Assembly: GCF_014467055.1 (NCBI RefSeq) | Contig: NZ_CP060696.1 | Location: 930,001 to 994,000, forward strand | Source: Caproicibacterium amylolyticum | GTDB lineage: Bacteria > Bacillota > Clostridia > Oscillospirales > Acutalibacteraceae | Direction: 5' to 3' | DNA length: 64,000 nucleotides | The notes under the pieces: generated by a model | What the model saw: only the letters and a program-made list of their open reading frames with translations | What the model was told of the DNA's origin: nothing | The model's database searches: none | Part shown: positions 23,909 to 31,555 of the stretch, piece after piece | How the letters are laid out: every line of letters begins with the position of its first letter | Numbering within the stretch: position 1 is the stretch's first letter | Position numbers and translations under genes: made by a program

Positions 23909-25205
23909 AAAACCGCAGGATAAAGGTTTGACAGAACTTGCATGGGAACGGCTTTTTGCAAAATACGAGATTCTGAAACGTATTGAAGGAAATGGGAAAT
24001 TTCAGATTTCTGCTGCACAAATCAAAGAATTTCGTGAACCTCGACTGATGGCCAAATTTGATCATACTGTCAATTTGCCTAAGATTTTTGCAGAAAATGA
24101 CTTAGCGATTCTTCCAATTACCCGTGGTGACTATGTAATTTCTCATTTTGACGCATATCATCGTTTTGAGCCGGATGTTGCCGAAATTACTAGGGCTTCT
24201 TTGCCTACATACGTCCAGAGTTTGGATTGCAACAATGTTTTGAGTGAAACAGTCGCCTTAAACTGTGCAGTTGCGGCGGGAATCGTTACAGAATTTTTAG
24301 AAGATGAAGCAATCCTCTCTACCGTATCAGGACGAATGGGCTCTGGAAATTTCACCTTCACTATTTCAAACACGTCGCAAAAGACAGCAAATAGAATTGA
24401 AGTACATAATTCGCAGATAGAAATTGATGCCGCTTTTGAGGGTATCAGCAGTTTATCGCTTTTTGAAGCAAAGCGGGATCTGTCTGAGGATTTCTTGGTC
24501 AGACAGCTTTACTATCCATTTCGAGTCTGGAAAAGCCGTGTTACAAAACCTGTTCGCCCAATTTTTTTAGTTTATTCTAATGGTATTTACAGACTGTATG
24601 AGTATTGCTTCGAGGAACCGACAAATTACAGTTCTTTAATGTTGTTAAAGCAAAAAAATTACAGTATTGAAGATACAGAATTGACCATTGCCGATATTCA
24701 ATCTGTGCTGTACACAACTGCAACGGATCCAGCAGAACCAGCAATCGCATTTCCCCAGGCTGATTCATTTGAGCGCGTTATCAATTTATGCGAACTGCTT
24801 AGTGAGCAAGAAATGAGTCGCGGGAAAGTTACAGAAGAGTATGCCTTCAATGTAAGACAGACCAATTATTACACTGACGCGGGGCGTTATTTGGGGCTTC
24901 TTGGCAAGACAGTGAAAGAGGGAAGCCCACATTATAAGTTAACAGACAAAGGAAAGCAAATTTTGCAAATGCATTTCAAACAGCGGCAATTAGCTTTTTG
25001 CAAGTTGATTTTGTCACATCAAGTTTTCCACTTAACATTGGAACAATATTTTAAGAGCGGCGTAATGCCCTCAAAAAATCAAATCGTACTGATTATGAAA
25101 CAATCTAATTTATACAACGTTCATAGCGATGTTACTTTTGAACGTCGTTCTTCCACTATTAGAGGATGGGTGAATTGGATTGTTGAACTTGCCAACGAGG
25201 AATGA
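23901..25205 (+). CDS. Type II restriction endonuclease (PD-(D/E)XK)
   Basis: The 434-residue protein overlaps the methylase gene. A PD-(D/E)XK nuclease core is visible: EIDAAFEG (Asp176) followed by SLFEAKRD (Glu189, Lys191) and the helix LVRQLYYPFRVW. The C-terminal part (about 300-430) looks like winged-helix DNA-binding sequence (AFNVRQTNYYTDAGRYLGLL). With the Dam-type partner it forms a restriction-modification system that would cut unmodified DNA and help maintain the element. Confidence 0.8.
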   Translation: MSKKPQDKGLTELAWERLFAKYEILKRIEGNGKFQISAAQIKEFREPRLMAKFDHTVNLPKIFAENDLAILPITRGDYVISHFDAYHRFEPDVAEITRASLPTYVQSLDCNNVLSETVALNCAVAAGIVTEFLEDEAILSTVSGRMGSGNFTFTISNTSQKTANRIEVHNSQIEIDAAFEGISSLSLFEAKRDLSEDFLVRQLYYPFRVWKSRVTKPVRPIFLVYSNGIYRLYEYCFEEPTNYSSLMLLKQKNYSIEDTELTIADIQSVLYTTATDPAEPAIAFPQADSFERVINLCELLSEQEMSRGKVTEEYAFNVRQTNYYTDAGRYLGLLGKTVKEGSPHYKLTDKGKQILQMHFKQRQLAFCKLILSHQVFHLTLEQYFKSGVMPSKNQIVLIMKQSNLYNVHSDVTFERRSSTIRGWVNWIVELANEE

Positions 25206-25252
25206 GATGTCTCATTTTCAAGTATGCTACATTAATCCAGCCAGCAAATAAG

Positions 25253-25271
25253 GTACGACAAATTGTCGGAC
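25253..25271. repeat. ICE palindrome, copy 2
   Basis: GTACGACAAATTGTCGGAC, between the restriction enzyme stop (25205) and the promoter of the first toxin locus. Confidence 0.85.
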
Positions 25272-25351
25272 TTATCACCGCAGCTGTGAATTGTTGGGTA
25301 AAATCTGCATATAATAAATTAGTACAGCACTTATGCCATAAGTTAAAACAC

Positions 25352-25379
25352 TTGACTTTTAGGATGTCTGTGGTATATT
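25352..25379 (+). promoter_or_regulatory. Promoter of the first type III toxin-antitoxin locus
   Basis: TTGACT at 25352-25357, 16-bp spacer, TATATT at 25374-25379, about 110 bases before the repeat array. Confidence 0.65.
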
Positions 25380-25488
25380 GTAGTTGTACAGATTTTATAA
25401 AGTGGTTTCCTGATTAACCTAAAGCAGGGCGATTAAAGCGGTTTCCTGTCCAGCCAAAACAGGAGTTATGGAGATGAAAATCTCTGTA

Positions 25489-25597
25489 ATGAAAAGCGTT
25501 TCGCGGCTTTGACGGCGACTCATTTATGAAAAGCGTTTCGCGGCTTTGACGGCGACTCATTTATGAAAAGCGTTTCGCGGCTTTGACGGCGACTCAT
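25489..25597 (+). ncRNA. toxI: ToxI-like antitoxin RNA: three 37-nt tandem repeats
   Basis: Three units start at 25489, 25526 and 25563. The first two are 37 bp and the last is cut to 35. Each begins ATGAAAAGCGTTTCGCGGCT. Unit length and copy number match ToxI/AbiQ antitoxin arrays (35-36 nt, 3-6 copies). The known mechanism is that the toxin cuts the array into single repeats, which fold as pseudoknots and block it. The MKSVSRL peptide each unit could encode is most likely coincidence. The 5' part of the leader also has a GAGAT/ATCTC hairpin. Confidence 0.85.
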
Positions 25598-25605
25598 AAT
25601 GTGGA

Positions 25606-25635
25606 GGGGGGCGAGCAATCGCTCCCCTTTCTTTT
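25606..25635 (+). terminator. Attenuating terminator between antitoxin repeats and toxin
   Basis: GGGGGCGA pairs with TCGCTCCCC with one bulge and a GCAA loop, followed by TTTCTTTT. In ToxIN loci such a terminator keeps antitoxin RNA in excess of toxin mRNA. Confidence 0.8.
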
Positions 25636-25652
25636 GAGGTGGAAGAATTAAT

Positions 25653-26276
25653 ATGACAACTTTAAGATTTTATACAATGGATTATCAGTATGTACAGTAT
25701 CTTCAAAAAGCTGAACTGGAAAAGCGTGGCTTTTCTCATGTTCCAAATATGGATTATGGAAAAGACAGAAAAGATAAGTTCCTGTGCGGCATCGTGCTGC
25801 ATATTAATAACACAGATTATTACGTTCCGGTTTCTTCTTACAAGCTGCAAAAGCCGGACAATCTGCTGATTCATGCTCAAAATGGAGCTGTGACAAGTTC
25901 ACTACGCTTCAACTATATGTTTCCCATACCGAAAGAATATATCTTCCCATATGACTTCAACAATTTGAGTAACGGTACATATAAGCGTTTAGTAATGCAG
26001 GAATGGAATTTTTGTAATGCTCATCGGGAGAAGATTTATGCGTTAGCTGAACGTACATATCGACGGGTTTTGCTTGGCAAAGATAAAGGGCTTGTTGCCA
26101 ATAGCTGTGATTTTTTGTATTTGGAGCAAAAATGCCGTGAATATGAGCAAGTAAAGCAGCTTCAGGAACCATTAACTTTGGATAGGGAACTGGCGGCGGC
26201 CAAAGAGCAGGCCGACCGGCAGAACGCAGGTCATACGCCACCGATGCAGAAGCAGGCACCGAGATTGGAAAAGTAA
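25653..26276 (+). CDS. toxN: ToxN/AbiQ-like endoribonuclease toxin of a type III system
   Basis: The 207-residue protein matches the ToxN pattern: LRFYTMDYQYVQYL at the start, FLCGIVLHINNTDYYVPVSSYK (catalytic PVSS at 59-62, Lys64), FNYMFPIPKEYIF, YKRLVMQEWNFC and NSCDFLYLEQKC. ToxN cuts mRNA and its own antitoxin RNA; phage infection releases it. After the ToxN fold (ends near 165) there is an extra tail. It carries L176, L180, A183, A187, N191 of a motif shared by six proteins of the element, then 16 residues. GAGGTGG precedes the ATG. Confidence 0.88.
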   Translation: MTTLRFYTMDYQYVQYLQKAELEKRGFSHVPNMDYGKDRKDKFLCGIVLHINNTDYYVPVSSYKLQKPDNLLIHAQNGAVTSSLRFNYMFPIPKEYIFPYDFNNLSNGTYKRLVMQEWNFCNAHREKIYALAERTYRRVLLGKDKGLVANSCDFLYLEQKCREYEQVKQLQEPLTLDRELAAAKEQADRQNAGHTPPMQKQAPRLEK

Positions 26277-26295
26277 GTGCGACAATTTGTCGGAC
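26277..26295. repeat. ICE palindrome, copy 3
   Basis: GTGCGACAATTTGTCGGAC, starting at the base after the toxN stop codon. Confidence 0.87.
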
Positions 26296-26313
26296 TGATT
26301 AACTCAAAAATAG

Positions 26314-26342
26314 TTGACATATTTACAGCTAAAGTGTATTAT
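26314..26342 (+). promoter_or_regulatory. Promoter of the PBECR4 toxin locus
   Basis: TTGACA at 26314-26319, 17-bp spacer, TATTAT at 26337-26342 (TATAAT overlaps at 26340), 20 bases after palindrome copy 3. Confidence 0.75.
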
Positions 26343-26391
26343 AATAGTAACAAGGCAGACACAGTCTGCTTGGTGGGCTGACACCTAAAAT

Positions 26392-26497
26392 CCGAAAGTT
26401 TTGCCGGACGAATGTGCCGGACTGTTGGCAGGCAACGTAATAAACCTGAAGCTTTGCCGGACGAATGTGCCGGGCTGTTGGCGGACAACGTAATAAA
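26392..26497 (+). ncRNA. Candidate antitoxin RNA: two 53-nt tandem repeats
   Basis: Two copies of a 53-bp unit (GCCGGACGAATGTGCCGG at 26403 and again at 26456, both ending near CAACGTAATAAA) follow a strong promoter and precede a terminator and a toxin gene. Differences between copies are few. The layout equals that of type III antitoxins, although the unit is longer than in ToxI and the toxin is of another family. Complementary GCCGG/CCGGC segments inside each unit could fold. Confidence 0.7.
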
Positions 26498-26505
26498 TCA
26501 GCCAC

Positions 26506-26550
26506 AAAGGGAGAGTATGTTGCACTACGGTGCTTCTGCTCTCCCTTTAA
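26506..26550 (+). terminator. Terminator between the 53-nt repeats and the PBECR4 toxin
   Basis: AAAGGGAGAG (26506-26515) pairs with CTCTCCCTTT (26539-26548). A GCAC-TACG-GTGC hairpin lies in the loop, and an AT-rich run follows. Confidence 0.75.
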
Positions 26551-26566
26551 ATTTATGGGGGAAGCA

Positions 26567-27307
26567 ATGGACAATAAATTCGTTTTAAATGCGATATACA
26601 AAAATGCAATCCAGTATCATAATAATCTCGAAGGTAAAAATATATTATTCGTTTTTGGCTCACGAGAAAATACAAATTTTATTGAAACATCATTTTTGAA
26701 AAAACATTTTTTACATTTAACCGGTGTCAAGTTGACAAACGGGATGAGTGCCACATTGTTTTATAAGCGCTGTCTAAGCAACCAGATAAGCCCTAATGAT
26801 TTTCAAACGGATTTTAAGGTGAAGTTGAAACTGGATGTACTGCCGCAGGTAATGAAAATTTATAAGAATGCGAAAATGTGTGGCGATTTCGATGGTAACA
26901 GACTTAAACTACATACAGACAAAATTATTGGTAACGTAACAGCATCTATTGGCTTCGTAAAAGACGGTAATTACTATGTTCCAAACACTGTTCTTGAGGA
27001 AGACATACGAAAAGTGACGATACATCCGCAGCAGCGCATTCTTGCAATTTTTAGAAAGCCTGTAAAGCAGAAGACGTATACTGAATTGTGTTACCTAGCC
27101 AATAATATACCGAAGGAAGCACTGATACTGCCTAATGAAGTTACTGTTAAGCTTGATGTACCCGACCTGGGTGAAGCTACGCTTTATCAAGAACCTGAAT
27201 CTCAGAAACTAAGTGATATGATAGATCAGGCAAAGAAGCAGGCTCAGCAGTATAATGCTGAACAGGAGAAAGGGCATACCCGGAACCATTCTGAACTGGA
27301 ACGATAA
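26567..27307 (+). CDS. PBECR4-like nuclease-domain protein, candidate type III toxin
   Basis: The 246-residue protein shows the pattern of the PBECR4 domain (barnase-EndoU-colicin E5/D-RelE-like nuclease): FLKKHFLHLTGV (44-54), ATLFYKRCLSNQIS (62-75), then strands ASIGFVKDGNYYVPNT and RILAIFRKP. Related domains occur in polyvalent proteins of phages and conjugative elements and are predicted RNases. The C-terminus (L215, I219, A222, A226, N230 plus 16 residues) matches the tails of the ToxN- and TenpN-like neighbours. ATG 26567 follows GGGGGA; the frame extends back to 26465, across the terminator. Antitoxin control by the repeats is inference. Confidence 0.7.
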   Translation: MDNKFVLNAIYKNAIQYHNNLEGKNILFVFGSRENTNFIETSFLKKHFLHLTGVKLTNGMSATLFYKRCLSNQISPNDFQTDFKVKLKLDVLPQVMKIYKNAKMCGDFDGNRLKLHTDKIIGNVTASIGFVKDGNYYVPNTVLEEDIRKVTIHPQQRILAIFRKPVKQKTYTELCYLANNIPKEALILPNEVTVKLDVPDLGEATLYQEPESQKLSDMIDQAKKQAQQYNAEQEKGHTRNHSELER

Positions 27308-27308
27308 G

Positions 27309-27327
27309 GTGCGACAAATTGTCGGAC
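27309..27327. repeat. ICE palindrome, copy 4
   Basis: GTGCGACAAATTGTCGGAC, one base after the PBECR4 gene's stop codon. Confidence 0.87.
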
Positions 27328-27355
27328 TTATAAATTTGACTCACATTTCAAGTTG

Positions 27356-27384
27356 TTGACATATTTTTGTGACAAGCGTATAAT
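27356..27384 (+). promoter_or_regulatory. Consensus promoter of the third toxin locus
   Basis: TTGACA at 27356-27361, 17-bp spacer, TATAAT at 27379-27384, a perfect consensus, 28 bases after palindrome copy 4. Confidence 0.9.
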
Positions 27385-27411
27385 AATAATGCAAGAGGGG
27401 TAACCCTTAAA

Positions 27412-27508
27412 ATGTTTACCGCTACCCGATATGCGGCGTAATAAAATGGTCGGGATCAAGATGTTTACCGCTACCCGATATGCGGCGTAATAAAATGGTC
27501 GGGACTAA
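27412..27508 (+). ncRNA. TenpI/CptI-like antitoxin RNA: two 49-nt tandem repeats
   Basis: Two 49-bp units start at 27412 and 27461 with ATGTTTACCGCTACCCGATA and end in GGTCGGGA or GGTCGGGAC. CCCGA and TCGGG segments in each unit are complementary and suggest a fold. Two repeats of 40-50 nt are typical of the CptI/TenpI branch of type III antitoxins. Confidence 0.75.
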
Positions 27509-27516
27509 AATTGTGG

Positions 27517-27550
27517 CGGGATTCTGCTTAAAAGCAGAGTCCCGTTTTTT
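27517..27550 (+). terminator. Terminator between the 49-nt repeats and the toxin
   Basis: CGGGATTCTGC pairs with GCAGAGTCCCG (one G-U), loop TTAAAA, then six T, ending 14 bases before the toxin ATG. Confidence 0.88.
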
Positions 27551-27564
27551 ATGAGGTGAGAAAA

Positions 27565-28182
27565 ATGCTTGCTGGTGAGTTTTGCTTTATCAACAATCAA
27601 TATTATAAGGACTTTCCAGATCAAAATTTAATGCGAAATAAAGAAGCAACAGACGGAAAATTACATAATCGCCCCTGCTTCTTTTGTTTTTCTGATTCTA
27701 TCAATGCGGATATATATTGGCTTGTACCTGCATCATCTAGATATGATAAGTACAAGGGAATTTATGATAAGAAGGTTCAAAGATATGGTCATTGTAAAAC
27801 CATAGTTCTTGGAGAATTGCTTGGTAAACCAGCAGCATTCCTTATCCAGAATATGTGCCCTATAACGCCGAAATATATTAGTGAAACATATTTTAATAAA
27901 AATCACATCCCGGTTAGAATGGATTACAAGTTTACATCCGCTATTATTAAAAATGCACATGATGTACTCAGAATGGTTTCACTTGGCAATCAACGCATTG
28001 TATTTCCTGATATAATGTCAATATACAAGGGGCTTGAACGACAATTGAAGCTAGAAAAATCTATTCAGCAAGAGTCGCAGTCGCTTACAGCCCGCTTGTT
28101 GACCGCAAAAAATCAAGCCGAATATTTGAATTCTGAACGTATGGGGAAGATTCATAGAGAGCATGATGAACCGGAAAAGTAA
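27565..28182 (+). CDS. TenpN/CptN-like endoribonuclease toxin of a type III system
   Basis: The 205-residue protein has the blocks FCFINNQYYKDFPDQNLMRNKE, RPCFFCFSD, IYWLVPASSRYDKYKGIYDKK, KTIVLGELLGKPAAFLIQNMCPITPKYI. LVPASS aligns with the catalytic VPVSS of ToxN. These fit the TenpN/CptN branch; choosing between the two names needs a profile search. The tail L174, L178, A181, A185, N189 plus 16 residues is the shared element motif. ATG 27565 is used because GAGGTGAG lies just before it; GTG 27556 is part of that site. Confidence 0.82.
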   Translation: MLAGEFCFINNQYYKDFPDQNLMRNKEATDGKLHNRPCFFCFSDSINADIYWLVPASSRYDKYKGIYDKKVQRYGHCKTIVLGELLGKPAAFLIQNMCPITPKYISETYFNKNHIPVRMDYKFTSAIIKNAHDVLRMVSLGNQRIVFPDIMSIYKGLERQLKLEKSIQQESQSLTARLLTAKNQAEYLNSERMGKIHREHDEPEK

Positions 28183-28183
28183 G

Positions 28184-28202
28184 GTGCGACAATTTGTCGC
28201 AC
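28184..28202. repeat. ICE palindrome, copy 5 (perfect)
   Basis: GTGCGACAATTTGTCGCAC, one base after the third toxin's stop codon. Confidence 0.88.
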
Positions 28203-28210
28203 TTGCAACG

Positions 28211-28259
28211 AAAGAGGCAGCAGTCTCACTCAATAATGAGTGGAACTGCTGCCTCTTTT
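28211..28259. terminator. Bidirectional terminator between the toxin and integrase genes
   Basis: AAAGAGGCAGCAGT pairs with ACTGCTGCCTCTTT, with an inner CACTC/GAGTG stem. It separates the plus-strand toxin gene from the minus-strand integrase gene. Confidence 0.85.
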
Positions 28260-28261
28260 AT

Positions 28262-29149
28262 TCAAAATGGGTCGTGAATGTTGTCCAGCATATCCATCTG
28301 TTCTTGTAAAAACTTTGTGTCAGGGGAACAGTAACGCTGCATCGTGAATGCAACGCTTTCATGGCCAAGTATCCGTGACAAAGCTTTTACATTCATTCCA
28401 TCTTCCAGCGCCCGAGTTGCAAACGTGTGTCGGTAAACATGGGTAGTCAAAAAATTAACGCCGGTTTCTCGCCGCAGTCGCAAATAGAGCTTATGAAGGA
28501 CACTTGGAGTGATGGGTGTTCCATACCGCTCAGAGTGAAATATAGCATTGTCACGGCTGCTTTTTGGTTGAATCAAAATAATGCGCATTGCCTCTTTACG
28601 CAAAGGAACTTGCCGAATTCCAGCAGGCGTTTTGCTTTTGCGTATAAAAATTGTTCGTTCCTTGCGTTTAAAGTCAGGCCAATCTAAATTGCAGAGTTCT
28701 TCCGCTCTGAGACCGGTAAGTAAGAAAAAAAGCGCAATATATCCGAGATATGTATGCTGTGCTGCTTCTTCAACCACTTGTTGCTCGGTGCGTGTAAGTG
28801 CCCGTACTGTTTTTTGTGATGCACGTTCAGGAATACGGAGCTTTCCAATGGTCTGCGAATGAAAAGCAGGTACTTCGCTTGCAACCACGGAGGACTCATG
28901 GAAAATAGTTCGCAATGAGTTCAGAGTTGACTTGGAATACTTATCAGCAAGTTGATTGATGACTTTTTGTGCATAAAGGCCATTCATTTTTTGAAGAGGA
29001 AGCTGACTTAACTCTGGACAATCTCGTTTGAGAATGTTCAAAACGGCCCGGTACGACTGACAGGTCTTTTCCGCAAGGCTCGGCTGCACATAAGTTGTGA
29101 GCCACTGATCCATCCAGTCAAATGTAGTAATGTTTTCATCAATATTCAT
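28262..29149 (-). CDS. int: Tyrosine recombinase / ICE integrase
   Basis: The 295-residue protein has a SAM-like core-binding domain (1-105) and a catalytic domain with the full residue set: Arg148 (LLTGLRAEELCNL), Lys171/173 (IRKSKTP), His237 and Arg240 (THVYRHTFATRAL), His263 (RILGHESV) and nucleophile Tyr273 (MQRYCSP). It should integrate and excise the element. ATG 29149 is preferred to ATG 29155, because GGAGGT directly abuts the latter. No excisionase is seen next to it. The gene faces the toxin loci, about 6.4 kb from the tRNA-proximal end, which is unusual for an integrase. Confidence 0.9.
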   Translation of the reverse strand: MNIDENITTFDWMDQWLTTYVQPSLAEKTCQSYRAVLNILKRDCPELSQLPLQKMNGLYAQKVINQLADKYSKSTLNSLRTIFHESSVVASEVPAFHSQTIGKLRIPERASQKTVRALTRTEQQVVEEAAQHTYLGYIALFFLLTGLRAEELCNLDWPDFKRKERTIFIRKSKTPAGIRQVPLRKEAMRIILIQPKSSRDNAIFHSERYGTPITPSVLHKLYLRLRRETGVNFLTTHVYRHTFATRALEDGMNVKALSRILGHESVAFTMQRYCSPDTKFLQEQMDMLDNIHDPF

Positions 29150-29245
29150 GTTCATACCTCCAAAAGTAGATTATTTCCACCATATGAAAATTAAATATAC
29201 ATGTCAACTAAAATCTTAAAAATGCTGTTCTATCTCAGAAAAAGA

Positions 29246-29292
29246 AAAAAGTGTCCTTCCAAACTGCTGATAATTTGGAAGGACACTTTTTC
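29246..29292. terminator. Long bidirectional terminator upstream of int
   Basis: An 18-bp perfect stem (AAAAAGTGTCCTTCCAAA with its complement at 29274-29291) with A and T runs at its ends. It insulates int from the dinB cassette. Confidence 0.8.
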
Positions 29293-29310
29293 TGCGACAA
29301 ATTGTCGCAC
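29293..29310. repeat. ICE palindrome, copy 6
   Basis: TGCGACAAATTGTCGCA(C), directly after the terminator stem and before the dinB promoter. Confidence 0.86.
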
Positions 29311-29338
29311 TGATTTTTTATATTATCTGAATTTACCA

Positions 29339-29367
29339 TTGTTATTTTCAAACGCTTGTTCTATAAT
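29339..29367 (+). promoter_or_regulatory. dinB promoter with an embedded LexA-box-like site
   Basis: TTGTTA (29339-29344), 17-bp spacer, TATAAT (29362-29367). The spacer contains CAAACGCTTGTTCT (29349-29362), which matches 8 of 10 fixed positions of the Firmicutes LexA box CGAAC-N4-GTTCG. SOS control of the repair cassette fits the genes that follow. Confidence 0.55.
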
Positions 29368-29413
29368 ATAATCATACGTTCAAATATAAGCACATTTATT
29401 CGGCGGTGATGAT

Positions 29414-30652
29414 ATGGAACGAGTAATCTTGCACAGTGACTGCAACTGCTTTTATGCTTCGGTGGAATGTCTGTACCATCCGGAACTGCGCGATAAGCCA
29501 GTAGCGGTTGGCGGCGATGTGGAGCACCGGCACGGAATCATCCTTACAAAGAATTACATTGCCAAAAAATATGGGGTCAAGACAGGAGAAGCACTGTGGC
29601 AGGCAAAACAAAAATGTCCTGACTTAGTGATTCTGCCGCCGAACTATTCACGTTATCTGCGCTTTTCGCAGATGGCCCGTAAAATTTATCTGGACTACAC
29701 AGACCAGGTGGAACCTTTCGGTCTGGATGAATGCTGGCTGGATATCACCGGCAGCAGCCGCAAAGGCGATGGTATGGCGATTGCGCAGGAAATCAGTGGC
29801 CGTATCAAATCTGAACTTGGAATTACCGTCAGTATTGGTGTCAGTTACAACAAAATTTTTGCAAAACTCGGCAGTGACTATAAAAAACCCGACGCAATCA
29901 CAAGGATTGGTCGGGATAATTTTAAAGAGATTGCCTGGCCGCTGGATGCCGGAGATTTGCTGTATGTGGGTCATGCAACGCAGCGCAAGCTGACAGCGTA
30001 TGGTGTACACACAATAGGAGATATTGCAAGTACGCCGGAATATTTGCTTAAAAGTTGGTTTGGAAAGTGGGGCAGCGTCCTTTATTGTTTTGCGAATGGA
30101 CACGATATTTCCCCAGTGGCAAAGTATGATGATACTGTGTCAATCAAAAGTATTGGAAACTCAACTACAACACCACGCGATCTGACCTGCGACGAGGATG
30201 CAAAGATTATCCTGTATGTTCTGGCAGATAGTGTGGCGCGCCGTCTGCGGCAGCAGGGGCTGAAAGGCCGGGTGGTCGGAATCAGCGTACGGGATAATGG
30301 CCTTTGCAGTTTTACACGGCAACATAAGCTGCAGAACTACACCAACATTACAAAGGAAATCGCACAGGCTGGATTGGAGCTGTTCCGCCAAAATTATCAC
30401 TGGCAGCAGCCGGTGCGCAGCTTAGGCATCAGCATTTCTGATTTAACAGGCGATTCCGTATCCACACAAACAGATCTATTCTCTGATGAAACCCAGCGGG
30501 AGCGGAAAGAACATTTGGACAGCGCAATGGATTGGCTCAAACAACGATTTGGTACGCACGTAGTGCAGCCCGCCATATTACTCAAAGACCAGCAGCTTTC
30601 GGGCCTTGACCCGATTCATGATAACACGATTCACCCAGTAGGATACTTTTGA
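29414..30652 (+). CDS. dinB: Y-family DNA polymerase (DinB/UmuC type)
   Basis: The 412-residue translesion polymerase has catalytic carboxylates at Asp9 (VILHSDCNCFYASVE) and Asp105/Glu106 (PFGLDECWLDI), a helix-hairpin-helix thumb (AYGVHTIGDIAS) and a little-finger domain. The C-terminus lacks a clear beta-clamp motif, apart from the candidate TQTDLFS. The variant GLDEC in place of YLDEA is typical of Firmicutes UmuC-like polymerases carried on mobile elements. It is followed at short spacing by two genes that complete a small DNA-damage cassette. Confidence 0.92.
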   Translation: MERVILHSDCNCFYASVECLYHPELRDKPVAVGGDVEHRHGIILTKNYIAKKYGVKTGEALWQAKQKCPDLVILPPNYSRYLRFSQMARKIYLDYTDQVEPFGLDECWLDITGSSRKGDGMAIAQEISGRIKSELGITVSIGVSYNKIFAKLGSDYKKPDAITRIGRDNFKEIAWPLDAGDLLYVGHATQRKLTAYGVHTIGDIASTPEYLLKSWFGKWGSVLYCFANGHDISPVAKYDDTVSIKSIGNSTTTPRDLTCDEDAKIILYVLADSVARRLRQQGLKGRVVGISVRDNGLCSFTRQHKLQNYTNITKEIAQAGLELFRQNYHWQQPVRSLGISISDLTGDSVSTQTDLFSDETQRERKEHLDSAMDWLKQRFGTHVVQPAILLKDQQLSGLDPIHDNTIHPVGYF

Positions 30653-30666
30653 TTGGAGGTACGGGA

Positions 30667-30915
30667 ATGCCCTGTAAGCGTTATGTTGAAATGGTCGTCA
30701 AGTATACTGAAGAAGGCAAAATTGAGCCACTGGCGGTACACTGGGGGCCTGGACAACTGTTTGAAATCGACAGGATACTAGATGTACGCCCGGCAGCAAG
30801 CCTAAAAGCAGGCGGCGCAGGTATTCGCTATACCTGCCGGATACAAGGTCATGAAAAATACTTATGGCTGGAAGAAAACCGCTGGTTTGTCGAGGCAAAA
30901 CAAGATATACTATGA
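30667..30915 (+). CDS. Small DinB-associated protein (DUF6504-like)
   Basis: The 82-residue protein (MPCKRYVEMVVKYTEEGKIE) has a beta-rich pattern, LAVHWGPGQLFEIDRILDVR ... RYTCRIQGHEKYLWLEENRWFVE. This resembles small proteins found next to dinB in Clostridia. Function is unknown. GGAGG lies 7 nt before ATG 30667; the frame starts six codons earlier at a TTG that overlaps this site. Confidence 0.6.
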   Translation: MPCKRYVEMVVKYTEEGKIEPLAVHWGPGQLFEIDRILDVRPAASLKAGGAGIRYTCRIQGHEKYLWLEENRWFVEAKQDIL

Positions 30916-30928
30916 TCGGGTGATAAAA

Positions 30929-31504
30929 ATGTGCGGAAGATATACGCTATTTGACAACACAAATTCCGAGGAAATTCGGCAGATTCTTAATATCCTGCAG
31001 AAGAAGCAGGGTGGGCTGATCCGGACCGGAGAAATTTTCCCGACAAATAAAGCTCCGGCACTTGTCCTTGAAAATAACAAGGTACAGCCGGAGCTTATCA
31101 CTTGGGGATTCCCATCTTTTCAGGGCAAAGGCGTTATCATTAACGCCAGAGGAGAAACGTTGCAGGAAAAGAAAATGTTTCGTACCCCATTTATTTCAGG
31201 CCGGTGCGTTATTCCATCCACAGGCTTTTACGAGTGGTCACACGACAGCCAAAAGCAGAAGTATCTGTTCAACGTGCCTGCAACGTCAGCACTCTATATG
31301 GCAGGGCTGTACGCACGCTTTGACAGCGAATACCGGTTTGTGATTGTCACGGTTGCAGCCAATGCGGATATGCAGCCGATACACAACCGTATGCCGCTGG
31401 TATTGACGCACGACGGTGTTAGCCGATGGATACGGAATCAGGAACAGGCGGTTCGTTTGCTGACCGGCGCGCTGCCTGCACTGGTGAGGGCGGCTGCGGA
31501 ATAA
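30929..31504 (+). CDS. SOS response-associated peptidase (SRAP/YedK/HMCES family)
   Basis: The 191-residue protein begins MCGRYTLFD. Cys2 is the residue that forms a thiazolidine link with abasic sites in single-stranded DNA. NARGET, RCVIPSTGFYEWS and PIHNRMPLVL are the other conserved blocks. It shields abasic sites at stalled forks, fitting its place behind a translesion polymerase. ATG 30929 is required to place Cys2; the frame upstream is out of family. Confidence 0.92.
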   Translation: MCGRYTLFDNTNSEEIRQILNILQKKQGGLIRTGEIFPTNKAPALVLENNKVQPELITWGFPSFQGKGVIINARGETLQEKKMFRTPFISGRCVIPSTGFYEWSHDSQKQKYLFNVPATSALYMAGLYARFDSEYRFVIVTVAANADMQPIHNRMPLVLTHDGVSRWIRNQEQAVRLLTGALPALVRAAAE

Positions 31505-31555
31505 TCGGATGCCAAGTTTAAACATAATGGGAAGTTCATTAGAATCATAAATGAT

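Noticed and set aside
25489..25597. Peptide MKSVSRL encoded in each 37-bp repeat, and CRISPR-like appearance
   Set aside because: The repeats are contiguous without spacers, so not CRISPR. Their place before a terminator and toxN identifies them as antitoxin RNA; the seven-codon ORFs have no ribosome sites.
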